NCBI GenBank assembly: GCA_963728995.1
Contig: CAVSMD010000002.1
Coordinates: forward strand, 124,001-188,000
DNA: 64,000 bases
Source: FEN-1219 sp963728995
GTDB taxonomy: Bacteria; Pseudomonadota; Gammaproteobacteria; Steroidobacterales; Rariloculaceae
Direction of reading: 5' to 3'
The notes under the pieces were generated by a model. It did no database searches and was not told where the DNA came from. It worked only from the letters and a program-made list of their open reading frames with translations. Below, one piece after another: positions 19,399-30,051 of this stretch; positions within the stretch are counted from its first letter, which is position 1, and each line of letters starts with the position of its first letter. The position numbers were made by a program, and so were the translations under genes.

Positions 19399-19452
19399 GA
19401 CTTCCCGTTCGAACGACAGCGGTTTTCAGGTTAACGCCCGAGGCCACGGAAT

Positions 19453-21276
<1,824 letters not shown>

Positions 21277-22215
21277 CTATCGGTCCTTGGGATCGAGCGC
21301 ATCGCGCAGTCCGTCGCCGATGAAATTGAAGCAAAACAGCGTCAATGCCATGAGCGCCGCCGGGAAGATCAGACCCCAGGGCGCGGTCTCCATCTGTGCG
21401 GCGCCTTCCGAGATCAGCACGCCCCACGAGGTGAACGGCTCGCGAATTCCGAGCCCCAGGAACGACAGGAAGCTTTCCGCGAGGATCACGCCGGGAATCG
21501 TCAAGGTCACGTACACGATCACGGGTCCCACGACGTTCGGCACGACGTGCCGCAGGACGATGCCGAGTCCGCTGACGCCTGCCGCGCGTGCGGCTTCGAC
21601 GTACTCCTTTTGCTTCGCCGACAGCGTTTGGCCGCGCACGATCCGCGCCATCGTCAGCCAAGAGACGGCACCGATCGCGACGAACAGGAGGATGAAGCTC
21701 TGGTTGAACGTCACCATGAGAATGATGACGAAGAAGATGAACGGCAACGAATAGAGAATGTCCACCGCTCGCATCATCAGCGAATCCACGCGCCCGCCCG
21801 CGAAGCCGGCGATGGCGCCGTACAGCACGCCGATGAGCAAGCTCACGAACGTCGCCACGATGCCGACCGCAAGAGAGACCCGCGCGCCGTACAGCGTGCG
21901 CACGAACAGGTCCCGCCCCAGCGGGTCCGTGCCGAACCAGTGGGCGCCGCCCGCGTAGCAGCGCGCGCCGGCCGGCCACCACTGCGGCGCGCACGACACC
22001 ACGTTGTAGTCGGTATCGCTGAAGGCGTACGGCGAGAGCCACGGCGCGAACAGCGCGAGCAGCGCGACGATGGCGAGCACGATCATCCCGACCACGGCCG
22101 CCTTGTTGCCGAACAGACGTCGTCTGGCGTCGGCCAGCAGGCTACGCCCTTTGACGCCTTCCGCCTTGTGCAGCAGCTCGGCAGAGCCATGCCGTGTGAA
22201 CGGGCCCGGGCTCAT
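21277..22215 (-). CDS. oppC: Oligopeptide ABC transporter permease OppC
   Basis: This is a 312-residue inner-membrane permease of the BPD_transp_1 family with about six membrane segments. It has an N-terminal OppC_N segment and the long periplasmic loop before the first core helix (W-F-G-T-D-P-L-G-R-D), typical of OppC. The EAA-like loop appears as E-A-A-R-A-A-G-V-S-G-L-G-I-V-L-R-H-V. The start codon overlaps the oppB stop as ATGA, which indicates translational coupling. Confidence 0.9.
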   Translation of the reverse strand: MSPGPFTRHGSAELLHKAEGVKGRSLLADARRRLFGNKAAVVGMIVLAIVALLALFAPWLSPYAFSDTDYNVVSCAPQWWPAGARCYAGGAHWFGTDPLGRDLFVRTLYGARVSLAVGIVATFVSLLIGVLYGAIAGFAGGRVDSLMMRAVDILYSLPFIFFVIILMVTFNQSFILLFVAIGAVSWLTMARIVRGQTLSAKQKEYVEAARAAGVSGLGIVLRHVVPNVVGPVIVYVTLTIPGVILAESFLSFLGLGIREPFTSWGVLISEGAAQMETAPWGLIFPAALMALTLFCFNFIGDGLRDALDPKDR

Positions 22216-23156
22216 TCGTATTTCACCCGCGGATCGAGCACACGATAGAGGACGTCCGCCACGAGATTCATGAAGATGATCAGCGACGCATAGAAGATCG
22301 TCACACCGAGCACCAGCGTGTAGTCCCGATTCAGCGCGGCCTGGACGAAATACCGGCCGATGCCGGGCAAGCCGAAGATTTGCTCCACGACCAGCGAGCC
22401 GGTCACGACGTCCGCAATGGCGGGCCCGAGATAGCTTACGAGCGGCAGCAACCCCGCGTGCAGCGCGTGATGCACGATGATCCGCGACGTCGGGAGGCCT
22501 TTGGCCCGTGCCGTCCGAATGAAGTTCGAGCGCAGCACTTCTACCATGCTGCCCCGCACGAGGCGCGCGATGATGGCGATCGGGCCGAGCGAGAGCACGG
22601 CAACCGGCAGGATCATGTTGCGCAGCGCGCCCCCGTTCCAGCCACCCACGGGCAGCGTCAGATTCAGCCCGAGCACCTTCAACCCATGGATACCGAACAC
22701 GAGCTGCAACAGCGGTGCCGTCACGAAGCTGGGGATGCAGATGCCGATCATCGCCAGTGACATGACCGAGTAGTCGGCGGGCCTGTTCTGGCGCAGCGCG
22801 GCCGTGATGCCGAGAAAAGTGCCGATGAGCATCGCCAGCGTGATCGCGGCAAGGCCGAGCCGCAGGCTCACGGGAAATCCCTGTGCGATCAGCTGCGAAA
22901 CCGTGAAGTCCCGGATCTTATACGACGGCCCGAAGTCGCCGTGCACGAGGCGCTTCAAATAGAGGAAGTACTGCTCGTAGACCGGTTTATCGAGATCATA
23001 CGCCGCCGCAATGTTGTGCTCGATCTCCGGCGGCAGGATGCGTTCGCCGTCGAATGGCCCGCCCGGCGCGAGGCGCATCATGAAAAACGCCAGCGTGATG
23101 ATGATGAAGATCGTGGGGATGGCGCCGAAGAGTCGCCTGAGCGCGTAGGAAAGCAT
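22212..23156 (-). CDS. oppB: Oligopeptide ABC transporter permease OppB
   Basis: This 314-residue permease is the first gene of the operon. The N-terminal helix (F-G-A-I-P-T-I-F-I-I-I-T-L-A-F-F) and the phrase M-R-L-A-P-G-G-P-F are OppB hallmarks. The EAA-like loop is R-A-K-G-L-P-T-S-R-I-I-V-H-H-A-L. With OppC it forms the membrane channel. The 277 bases upstream, shared with the divergent GFA gene, must hold its promoter, but I see no convincing box pair. Confidence 0.9.
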   Translation of the reverse strand: MLSYALRRLFGAIPTIFIIITLAFFMMRLAPGGPFDGERILPPEIEHNIAAAYDLDKPVYEQYFLYLKRLVHGDFGPSYKIRDFTVSQLIAQGFPVSLRLGLAAITLAMLIGTFLGITAALRQNRPADYSVMSLAMIGICIPSFVTAPLLQLVFGIHGLKVLGLNLTLPVGGWNGGALRNMILPVAVLSLGPIAIIARLVRGSMVEVLRSNFIRTARAKGLPTSRIIVHHALHAGLLPLVSYLGPAIADVVTGSLVVEQIFGLPGIGRYFVQAALNRDYTLVLGVTIFYASLIIFMNLVADVLYRVLDPRVKYE

Positions 23157-23433
23157 CGGGGCGAGTCAGGTTCCCACGCTGCGCGCAGGCTGCGTCGCAT
23201 CCCTGCGATGCCCGGGAGTGTCCACGCGCCGCGCCCTCGTCCGGCAATTCACCACGCACGGGCTCCGCAGGCAAAACGACGAGCAGCAGCGTGAACGCTC
23301 AAGCATCGATCCCGAAACACGACAGTTTGCAGTCTAAAGGTCCGCGCAGGGGAAGCCAAAGCCGCACCGGGCCCACTTTCCCGTTCGGCCGCGGCGTGAG
23401 AGGATCGGTGGCCTACCAGCAGGGGGACGAGCG

Positions 23434-23847
23434 ATGGCCGGAGCGATACAGGGTTCTTGTCTTTGCGGCGCACTGCGCTTCGAGGCGACGGGTGAGCCGC
23501 TGTTTCAGGGCTTTTGCCAATGCCTGGATTGCCGCAAAGCGGGCTCGGGGCGTTATCCGGCCATGGGATTTCCCGAAGCGGCCGTCAAGGTCAGCGGCGA
23601 AAGCCGCACCTACGGCAAGAAGGGCGACAGCGGCCAGATGATCTACCGCAATTTCTGCCCGACGTGCGGCAGCATGGTGTTCGATCGCGGGGATGCGTTT
23701 GCCGGCGTCACCATCGTCAATGCCGCGCTCCTCGATGATCCGGAGGCGTTCAAGCCGCAGAGCGTGATCTTTACGCGCAGCGCGATCTCCTGGGATCACA
23801 TGCATCCCGAGCTGCCGAAGTTCGACGGGATGCCACCGCAGGGATAA
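23434..23847 (+). CDS. GFA/CENP-V family zinc protein
   Basis: This 137-residue protein has the GFA zinc-binding cysteines: S-C-L-C-G at the start, F-C-Q-C-L-D-C near 30 and F-C-P-T-C-G near 75. The family is named after glutathione-dependent formaldehyde-activating enzyme (S-hydroxymethylglutathione synthase), but most members have unknown roles. It is cytosolic, with no signal. It lies 80 bases upstream of the thioesterase gene on the same strand and may be co-transcribed with it. Confidence 0.85.
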   Translation: MAGAIQGSCLCGALRFEATGEPLFQGFCQCLDCRKAGSGRYPAMGFPEAAVKVSGESRTYGKKGDSGQMIYRNFCPTCGSMVFDRGDAFAGVTIVNAALLDDPEAFKPQSVIFTRSAISWDHMHPELPKFDGMPPQG

Positions 23848-23927
23848 GGTCGGCCCCGCGGCCCAGTCCTCGCGCGTCGGCCCGCGGCGGACGACACGAG
23901 CGCCGCGGACCGACGACCGCCAGCCGC

Positions 23928-24389
23928 ATGACGAATCGCACCGACCCGCCCACGCCGAGCCTCTGGCGACCCGACGCCACGCTCGATTACATGCGCGATC
24001 GCCTGCAGCGCACGTTGGCAGAGCATGTCGGTATCGAGCTCACGGAAATCGGCCCCAATTACCTCATCGCCACGATGCCCGTCGATCAGCGTACCTGCCA
24101 GCCGATGCGCGTATTGCACGGCGGCGCGTCCGTCGTGCTCGCGGAGACCCTCGGCAGCCTCGCGGCCAACGCCGCGAACCACGACAACACGCTGCGCTAC
24201 GTGGGCCAGGAGATCAACGCGAATCATCTGCGGCCCGTGCCGGAGGGCTCAACGGTCACCGCCGTCGCGCGTCCGATCCACATCGGCAGGTCGAGCCAGG
24301 TGTGGAGCATCGAGATCAAGAACGCGCGCGGTCAGCTGACTTGCATTTCGCGGTTGACGATGGCCGCGATTGCCGCTGCGCCCGGGTGA
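23928..24389 (+). CDS. Hotdog-fold acyl-CoA thioesterase of the MenI/YdiI/PaaI type
   Basis: The product has 153 residues. Its core is A-T-M-P-V-D-Q-R-T-C-Q-P, L-H-G-G-A-S-V-V-L-A-E-T-L-G-S (the glutamate is the catalytic base in this family), E-I-N-A-N-H-L-R-P and S-S-Q-V-W-S-I-E-I. This order closely matches E. coli YdiI/MenI, the 1,4-dihydroxy-2-naphthoyl-CoA thioesterase. No menaquinone genes are nearby, so a general aryl- or acyl-CoA thioesterase is as likely. Confidence 0.85.
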   Translation: MTNRTDPPTPSLWRPDATLDYMRDRLQRTLAEHVGIELTEIGPNYLIATMPVDQRTCQPMRVLHGGASVVLAETLGSLAANAANHDNTLRYVGQEINANHLRPVPEGSTVTAVARPIHIGRSSQVWSIEIKNARGQLTCISRLTMAAIAAAPG

Positions 24390-24399
24390 TTTCTCGGTG

Positions 24400-24422
24400 G
24401 ACCCTCCAGGGAACCTGGGGTC
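24400..24422. terminator. Hairpin between convergent genes
   Basis: GACC...CCAGG and CCTGG...GGTC pair around a three-base GAA loop with a small bulge. It sits between the thioesterase gene and the convergent secreted-protein gene. There is no U tract, so it is only a possible terminator. Confidence 0.35.
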
Positions 24423-24440
24423 GGCCCACGAGCCACCGCG

Positions 24441-25652
24441 TCAACGTTTGAGCTCGACGCCCGCGAGGAGCCCGAGCGGATATCCGCTCGTCGAGCCACT
24501 CGGCACCGGCGGGCAACCGGCCAACGTCGGCGCGTAGCGCGCCTCGATGCGCATCGTTTCGGGCCCGGTCAAGCTCACGCGGACGATGGTATGGGGAACC
24601 TCGACGCCGTTGCCGTCGAGCAAATGCTCGTAGCAGTAACCGTAGCCGACCTGCGTCTCGTCGAAGTCGCGATTGACGAACCCGTCCGAGCGCGGCGCAA
24701 ACCGATACGTGCCGGCCGGGAACGGCGTGGCAGTGGGCGCATCGTCCGGCGCCACGTCGATCTGCGGAACACGGCCGCCGAGCGACAGCACCGACGTGCG
24801 GGGATCGACGCTGTCGTGGACGAGCGCCACATGCCCGTTCTCCCGGTCGGGTGTGTCGACAGCGAAGAACCAGTTGCCCTGCAGCGTTTCCGCGACGTCC
24901 TGATACACCGTGCCACATACCGGGCGAGCAGTGCGCGCAACGAACGCTAGCCCCTCGAGCCCACCCGCTCCGACACGATTCTCGAGAACCTCTCTCACCG
25001 GCGGAACGAACAAGTCGAGCGGACATAGGGCCTGTCGGCTCTCGAGGTCATAGCGCTCCGGATGAACGAAGGGTAGCGACGGTGCATCGACGTCGAAGGC
25101 CCCGAAATCGGTCCCTTGCACGCGCGGGCTCGTGAGGCCGATCAGCTCCCTGGGATGAAATCGCAACGCGACCGGGAACACGTCTTCTATCTGCCAGTAG
25201 TCGCCGCGCGTGGATTCGGTGTGTTGGTCGGGCGCGAGGTTCGCGATGGCAGCCGTGATGCGCGCGGCGACCGAGGTGACGTGACCGAGCGTGATCTTCA
25301 CGCCTTCGCACACGCCGAAGACGAAACCGTACTCTCGATAGCGCTCGCCGGTGCGAAGGTCGGTGACATCGACTTGCCTCACGACTTGCAGAACGACGTT
25401 GCCGGGCGCCGACACCGGGGCCACGAGGCCGAGCGACGGCCTGGCGAAATAGAGGCGACTCGCAGGAAAGACATTGCGCCCCGGCTCGATATGCCCGAGC
25501 GGCCAAACGCTGGCGAGGTCGCTCTCGTCGATCGGCGAGCTGATCAGATGCGGCAAGCCGCCACACAGATGCAGGTTCGCCATGTCCGGCAGAGGATCCG
25601 CAAGCCCCAGCGAGGCCCAGCAGAGAAGCGGCGCAATGATCAGCAGACGCAT
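24441..25652 (-). CDS. Secreted protein, possibly a degenerate M23-peptidase-like fold
   Basis: The ATG at 25652 gives 403 residues beginning with a clean signal peptide (M-R-L-L-I-I-A-P-L-L-C-W-A-S-L-G-L-A). I do not recognise a named family with certainty. The phrase W-P-L-G-H-I-E-P-G-R-N-V-F-P near residue 50 and the later G-V-C-E-G-V-K-I-T-L-G-H-V-T-S-V resemble secreted proteins with P-L-G-H-x-x-P-x-x-x-x-F-P-T-D-H motifs and an M23-like lysostaphin fold. The metal-binding histidines look incomplete here, so peptidase activity is doubtful. About eight cysteines are spread over the mature protein, suggesting disulfides. A GTG- or ATG-started extension to 25706 is possible but would bury the signal peptide. 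Confidence 0.6.
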   Translation of the reverse strand: MRLLIIAPLLCWASLGLADPLPDMANLHLCGGLPHLISSPIDESDLASVWPLGHIEPGRNVFPASRLYFARPSLGLVAPVSAPGNVVLQVVRQVDVTDLRTGERYREYGFVFGVCEGVKITLGHVTSVAARITAAIANLAPDQHTESTRGDYWQIEDVFPVALRFHPRELIGLTSPRVQGTDFGAFDVDAPSLPFVHPERYDLESRQALCPLDLFVPPVREVLENRVGAGGLEGLAFVARTARPVCGTVYQDVAETLQGNWFFAVDTPDRENGHVALVHDSVDPRTSVLSLGGRVPQIDVAPDDAPTATPFPAGTYRFAPRSDGFVNRDFDETQVGYGYCYEHLLDGNGVEVPHTIVRVSLTGPETMRIEARYAPTLAGCPPVPSGSTSGYPLGLLAGVELKR

Positions 25653-25741
25653 CGGAACCTCGAGACGACGCGCCCCGACGCTAGCGAACGCGCGAGAAAA
25701 GCGCAACGTGTCCCCGCTTCGCGACGCCGCTTTTCCGCATG

Positions 25742-26665
25742 TCAGACGGCGCCCGCCAGCGATTTGCGATCCTCCTCAGCCGCGTGCAGACGGAATTTGC
25801 GTGGCGACATCCCGACACGGTGCGAGAAGAACCGCGTGAAATACGCCGGATCGTCGAAACCGAGCGCATACGCCACCTCGCTCACGGCCGTGCTCGTATA
25901 GAGGAGCTGCCGTTTTGCTTCCAGCAACACGCGAGCGTGCACCAGCTGAATCGGCGACTGCTCGGTTACGCTGATGCAGGCATTGCGCAGTCGCGACGGC
26001 GACGTGCTCAGCGCAGCCGCGTAGTCCGCCAGCGACCAATCCTCGCGGAAGGCCGTTTCGATGAGCTCCCGGAATCGTGCCACGAGCGCGCGATACCTGC
26101 CGAGTCCCGCGTCCGTCGCCTCCGAGGACGCCTGCGCCAGGCGCAGCACGTTCGCCAGAATGACCGTGAGCAGCCCTTCGAGCGCGAGCGCACGGCCCGG
26201 TAACGTGCGTGTGGACTCGCGCATCAGCATCTTGAAGCTCTGTGCAAGATCCGTCACACGCAATGCATGACCCTGAAACTCGAGCGTGGCCGGATGCTCG
26301 AACAGCGCGCCAATGCTCGGCTCGCGCTGCGCGATCTCACGCGGGACATCGTCCGACATCGACACCACGTAGCCGTGCGTGCCGGGCTCGAAGTGGAATC
26401 CGTGCACCGTGCCCGCGGGCACGACGATCAAGGCCGGCGGTGAGTATTCGACTCGCGCAGCCTCGGCGAGCGATACGCCACGACCATGCGTGACGAAAAT
26501 CAATTGGTGCAGCGTGCGGTGCACGTGCGGACTGATCTTCCAGTGCAGGCGCGCGCTGCGAAAGCCGATCGTCTCCGCGTGCACGAGCCGCTCGTCGCTG
26601 TCGTGCGGCGCTTCACCGTATAGAAAGAAGCTCGGTATCCTTCGATCGATGGCTGTCGTTGCCAC
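25742..26665 (-). CDS. AraC-family transcriptional regulator (PobR/HpaA-like)
   Basis: The product has 307 residues: an N-terminal cupin-type sensor (about 10-130, with I-P-S-F-F-L-Y-G-E, H-x-H-R-T-L-H-Q and V-P-A-G-T-V-H-G-F) and a C-terminal double helix-turn-helix (about 200-295), ending with G-F-D-D-P-A-Y-F-T-R-F-F. The sensor resembles regulators of 4-hydroxybenzoate and 4-hydroxyphenylacetate pathways. It is divergent from the SDR gene with 214 bases between, so the SDR is its most likely target along with its own promoter. The inducer is not known. Confidence 0.8.
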   Translation of the reverse strand: MATTAIDRRIPSFFLYGEAPHDSDERLVHAETIGFRSARLHWKISPHVHRTLHQLIFVTHGRGVSLAEAARVEYSPPALIVVPAGTVHGFHFEPGTHGYVVSMSDDVPREIAQREPSIGALFEHPATLEFQGHALRVTDLAQSFKMLMRESTRTLPGRALALEGLLTVILANVLRLAQASSEATDAGLGRYRALVARFRELIETAFREDWSLADYAAALSTSPSRLRNACISVTEQSPIQLVHARVLLEAKRQLLYTSTAVSEVAYALGFDDPAYFTRFFSHRVGMSPRKFRLHAAEEDRKSLAGAV

Positions 26666-26879
26666 GCCAATCCCCGCTGCGATGCCCCGATGTTACCCTG
26701 GCGTGAGAAAAGTCCAAGTCTCTGACGGGTTCTTCCATGTTCTCGAGCACGTCTGCGCCGACTTGCTTGCCCTCGGCCTGCGGACGATCACGGCTAGCCA
26801 CGTCGGGATTACCGTTGGATTTCGCTGTCGACTCCTGACACGCTACGCCACCTCAGCGGGGCGCTCAGGAGAAGCTCTC

Positions 26880-27764
26880 ATGCAGGACTTGGAAGGCAAG
26901 GTCGCGTTCGTCACCGGCGCGGCCGCAGGCATCGGCTTTGCGCTGGCCGAGGCGCTCGGCAAGGCCGGCATGCGAGTCATGCTCGCCGGTATCAACGAGC
27001 AGAACCTCGACGCGGCACTGCAAAAGCTGCGAGCGGCGGGCGTCAAGGCGGAGCGCGTGCAGTGCGACGTCGGCGACCGTGCGAGCGTGCAGAACGCCGC
27101 GCACGCGACCATCGCGGCGTTCCGCCGAGTCCATATCGTCTGCAACAACGCAGGCGTCGGCATGGGCGGCGCGTTCGGCACGATTCCCGAGAGCGACTGG
27201 GAGTGGGTGATCCGGGTGAACCTCATGGGCGTCGTGCACGGAACCGAGATCTTCGTGCCGCTGCTCGAGCAGCATGGCGAAGGCGGACACGTCGTCAACA
27301 CGTCATCCATCGCGGGCCTGCTGGCCGGCCCCGGCATGGAGCCCTATGCCGCGACGAAATCTGCGGTCGTTGCGCTCAGTGAGGGCTGGCGGCTCCAGCT
27401 AGCACCGAAGGGGATCGGCGTGTCCGTGCTCTGCCCCGGGTTCGTCCGCACGCATATCGGCAGCGGTCATCGAAATCGACCCGGCGGCCCGCGGCCGGGC
27501 GCCCACGACGAGCGCGGGAACGTGCTGAACCAGCTGGTGGAAGCGGGCATGGATCCGAACATGCTGGCGGCGCGCGTGCTCGAAGGAATCCGCAACGACG
27601 AGCTCTACATCTTCACGCATCCCGAGCTCAAGGCCGCCGTCGAAGCCCGCTTCAATGGCATCCTCGCAGCGTTCGACCACGCCGCCGAAAGCCCGGCGCT
27701 GCAGGACCACGAACCGCAAGACCTGAGCGCCGTCGGCATGCCGGCGCCCACGGACGCGAAGTAG
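26880..27764 (+). CDS. SDR-family NAD(P)-dependent oxidoreductase
   Basis: This is a 294-residue Rossmann-fold enzyme. The cofactor loop T-G-A-A-A-G-I-G is at residues 12-19, N-N-A-G at 89-92 and the catalytic Ser (N-T-S-S-I-A-G) near 142. Tyr156 and Lys160 lie in Y-A-A-T-K. The C-terminus is about 40 residues longer than a minimal SDR. CAGGAG at 26866-26871 fixes the start at 26880. It probably oxidises or reduces an alcohol/ketone in a pathway controlled by the divergent AraC regulator. The substrate is unknown. Confidence 0.85.
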   Translation: MQDLEGKVAFVTGAAAGIGFALAEALGKAGMRVMLAGINEQNLDAALQKLRAAGVKAERVQCDVGDRASVQNAAHATIAAFRRVHIVCNNAGVGMGGAFGTIPESDWEWVIRVNLMGVVHGTEIFVPLLEQHGEGGHVVNTSSIAGLLAGPGMEPYAATKSAVVALSEGWRLQLAPKGIGVSVLCPGFVRTHIGSGHRNRPGGPRPGAHDERGNVLNQLVEAGMDPNMLAARVLEGIRNDELYIFTHPELKAAVEARFNGILAAFDHAAESPALQDHEPQDLSAVGMPAPTDAK

Positions 27765-27810
27765 GCCGACAAAGATACCGATCGGCCCGACCGGCGAGCG
27801 ACGCCGCGCG

Positions 27811-28812
27811 TCAGGGCGCGCCGGCGCCCGCGTCGAGGCGCTGCCACCAGGCGTCGAACAGCTCGATCCAGTGCTCGGAGGGCGTCTGGGGATAGCCCAC
27901 GCCGAAGGCGTGCCCGCCCTCCTGCAGAAAATGCGCTTCGACGGGCCGGTGCGCGGCGCGCGCCGCTGCCATGAGTCGAAGGCTGTTCTCGACGGGCACC
28001 GCTTCGTCGTCGAGCGCATGGACGATGAACAGCGGCGGCGTCGCGGCGTCGACGTGCAGCTCGGCCGAGCGCCGCTCGACGTCGGCCTGCGTCGCCGCCT
28101 CGCCAAGAAGCAGGTTCCGCGACAACTCGTGCGTCCAGGGCTTCGCCATCGTGACGACGGGATAGACGAGCGCCGCCGCGAACGGCCGCGCGCTCGCTCG
28201 GTCGGCCGCATCGACGGCGTCGTAGACGTGCTCCGCGTGACCCGTCGCGAGCGTCGCCGCCAAGTGGCCGCCGGCGGAAAAGCCGAGCACGGCAACGTTA
28301 TCAGGCCGCACCCCGTAGCGCGACGCCTCGGCGCGAATCACGCGCATCGCCCGCTGCGCGTCTTGCAGCGGCACGTCCGCGCGCGCGGCCCAACCCTCGC
28401 CGGGCAAACGATACGTCAGCACGAACACGGTGATGCCGAGCGGCGTCACGCGCTCGGCGAGCTCGGCGCCTTCGTTGGCCACCGACACGAACTGGTAGGC
28501 GCCCCCCGGGATGACCAGCACCGCGCGACCATCGGGCCGCGCGGGACGAAACACGTGCAATGCCGGCTTCGCGATGTTGCGAACGAATACCGCCGGCCAA
28601 TCGTTCGGCAAGCGCTGCGGCGCGAAGTCCGCCGCCCCGGGCGGCTCGGCCGGCCACAACGGGAGCGTCGGCGCCGCCGTCCAGGCGTCGGGCAACCGCG
28701 GCGGTCGCGGCGGCGGCGTGAGCTTTGCGACGCGGCGCTGCTCCTGAGCCTCGACGCCCGACAGCAGCAGGGCGCTGGAGAACGCGAGAAAGACGCGCCG
28801 GTCGAGCCTCAC
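27811..28812 (-). CDS. Exported alpha/beta hydrolase (BD-FAE/esterase-like)
   Basis: The product has 333 residues with a Tat-like signal (D-R-R-V-F-L-A, then a hydrophobic stretch to about A-Q-E at 22-24). The hydrolase core has the oxyanion region I-P-G-G-A-Y, nucleophile elbow G-F-S-A-G-G-H, acid region H-A-L-D-D-E-A-V-P and histidine region Q-E-G-G-H-A-F. Related proteins are acetylxylan or other carbohydrate esterases. It lies ten bases after the second hydrolase gene in the same operon, downstream of a LacI-type operator. This suggests a role in carbohydrate or ester use linked to the sucrose module. Confidence 0.8.
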   Translation of the reverse strand: MRLDRRVFLAFSSALLLSGVEAQEQRRVAKLTPPPRPPRLPDAWTAAPTLPLWPAEPPGAADFAPQRLPNDWPAVFVRNIAKPALHVFRPARPDGRAVLVIPGGAYQFVSVANEGAELAERVTPLGITVFVLTYRLPGEGWAARADVPLQDAQRAMRVIRAEASRYGVRPDNVAVLGFSAGGHLAATLATGHAEHVYDAVDAADRASARPFAAALVYPVVTMAKPWTHELSRNLLLGEAATQADVERRSAELHVDAATPPLFIVHALDDEAVPVENSLRLMAAARAAHRPVEAHFLQEGGHAFGVGYPQTPSEHWIELFDAWWQRLDAGAGAP

Positions 28813-28822
28813 GGTGACCGGC

Positions 28823-29926
28823 TCAGTGCCGCCCGAGATGCCGGTCGAAGAACTTCACGATCACGTCGTAGCAGTCCCGCGATTCGGGCACGTCGACGTT
28901 ATAGAAGAATCCGTGAAACATGCCCTCCCACACGTGCAGATCCGCCTCGACGCCTTGCTTCACGAGCAGCGAATGCGAGTACACGGCGGAGCTCATCTCG
29001 AAGCCGCGCGTACCGGTCACGATCAGCGTCGGCGGAAACCGCGCGAGCACTTCCGGCGAGCTCGCGGGAGCGGCGAGCGGATCGTTCATCGATACGCCGG
29101 CCAGATAGCCGAGCGGCGAGCTCGTCGGCGCCGGGCCCGACGGCGGCGGCGGCGGCGCGCGACTCTCGCCGATCGCAGCGGTCGTATACGCCGAGTCCCC
29201 GCCGAACCCGTTGCCTGCCAGCGTCAACCCGGCGCACAGTAGACCGATCGCGCCGGGGGCGGGCAGCGAATGCGTCTGAAACCATGCGACGGCCATGCCG
29301 GTGAGCATGCCGCCCGCCGAGCACCCATAGATGCCGACGTTTTCCGCCCGATAGGTCTTCAGCAGCTCGCGGTACACGGCAGCGACGTCCTCGCTGGCGG
29401 CCGGGAACTTGTATTTCGGGCCCTGCCGATAGTCGAGGCTCACGACGCGAATCCGGCCGAGCGCCGCCACCGGAATCGACTCGAGCTCAGCGCACCCCGG
29501 CCAGCAACCGGAGAAGCCGCCACCGTGCAGGTCGATCAGCACGCGCTCGCGATTGCGCTCGCTGATGCCTTCCTTCGGGCTGTAGTCGAACGCGTGCACG
29601 CCGGCGATCGTGACGTCGCGCTTCTCGACGGCAAACACCTCGCGCTGGCGCGCGAGATAACCGGCAAGGAGTGGCGGAGTGCCGCTGTCTTGGACGAGCA
29701 GCTCCGGCTTCTGCATGTTGCGCAGGTGCTCGGCCATGTAGGCCTTGCCTGCGGGACTCAAGAACACCGAGAGCGGCACGGTGTGCTCCGGCACGCGCAC
29801 GGCGCCGTCGGCACCGATCGTCACGCTTGCCGGGCGGGCCGAACCGTCTTGGGCCACGGTGGTCGCCGCGAAGATGCAGCAGATGGCGGCCGCGACGACG
29901 CCGGAGAACCTGGCAACGATCCGCAT
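28823..29926 (-). CDS. Exported alpha/beta hydrolase of the HSL type
   Basis: From ATG 29926 the product has 367 residues with a signal peptide (M-R-I-V-A-R-F-S-G-V-V to A-Q about 25). It carries the HSL-family oxyanion motif H-G-G-G-F-S-G, nucleophile elbow Y-G-C-S-A-G-G and a histidine region W-E-G-M-F-H-G-F. The family hydrolyses short- to medium-chain esters; here it would act in the periplasm. A longer open frame upstream is not coding: the start chosen has the signal peptide and sits 44 bases downstream of a LacI-type operator. The gene leads the two-gene operon. Confidence 0.8.
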   Translation of the reverse strand: MRIVARFSGVVAAAICCIFAATTVAQDGSARPASVTIGADGAVRVPEHTVPLSVFLSPAGKAYMAEHLRNMQKPELLVQDSGTPPLLAGYLARQREVFAVEKRDVTIAGVHAFDYSPKEGISERNRERVLIDLHGGGFSGCWPGCAELESIPVAALGRIRVVSLDYRQGPKYKFPAASEDVAAVYRELLKTYRAENVGIYGCSAGGMLTGMAVAWFQTHSLPAPGAIGLLCAGLTLAGNGFGGDSAYTTAAIGESRAPPPPPSGPAPTSSPLGYLAGVSMNDPLAAPASSPEVLARFPPTLIVTGTRGFEMSSAVYSHSLLVKQGVEADLHVWEGMFHGFFYNVDVPESRDCYDVIVKFFDRHLGRH

Positions 29927-29969
29927 AGACCCCCCGCAAAGTTGTCCGTTGCTCGACTCTAGCGGGTCC

Positions 29970-29983
29970 TGCAATCGTTTGCA
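29970..29983. promoter_or_regulatory. LacI-type operator upstream of the two hydrolase genes
   Basis: TGCAATCGTTTGCA is a 14-base palindrome with a central CG and one mismatched pair, the classic LacI/GalR operator form. It differs by one base from the site at 33968-33981 and lies between the lacI-family gene and the hydrolase operon, 44 bases before the hydrolase ATG. Confidence 0.7.
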
Positions 29984-30051
29984 CGCGCGGGCCGGCGTAC
30001 GGCTCGAGGCTCGGCACCCCGGCCACGCGACACAGCGACGCCCCTCCCCCG

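Noticed and set aside
17560..19434. Plus-strand open frame antisense to oppA and DUF3179.
   Set aside because: No similarity to any family and strongly biased composition; oppA on the other strand is certain.
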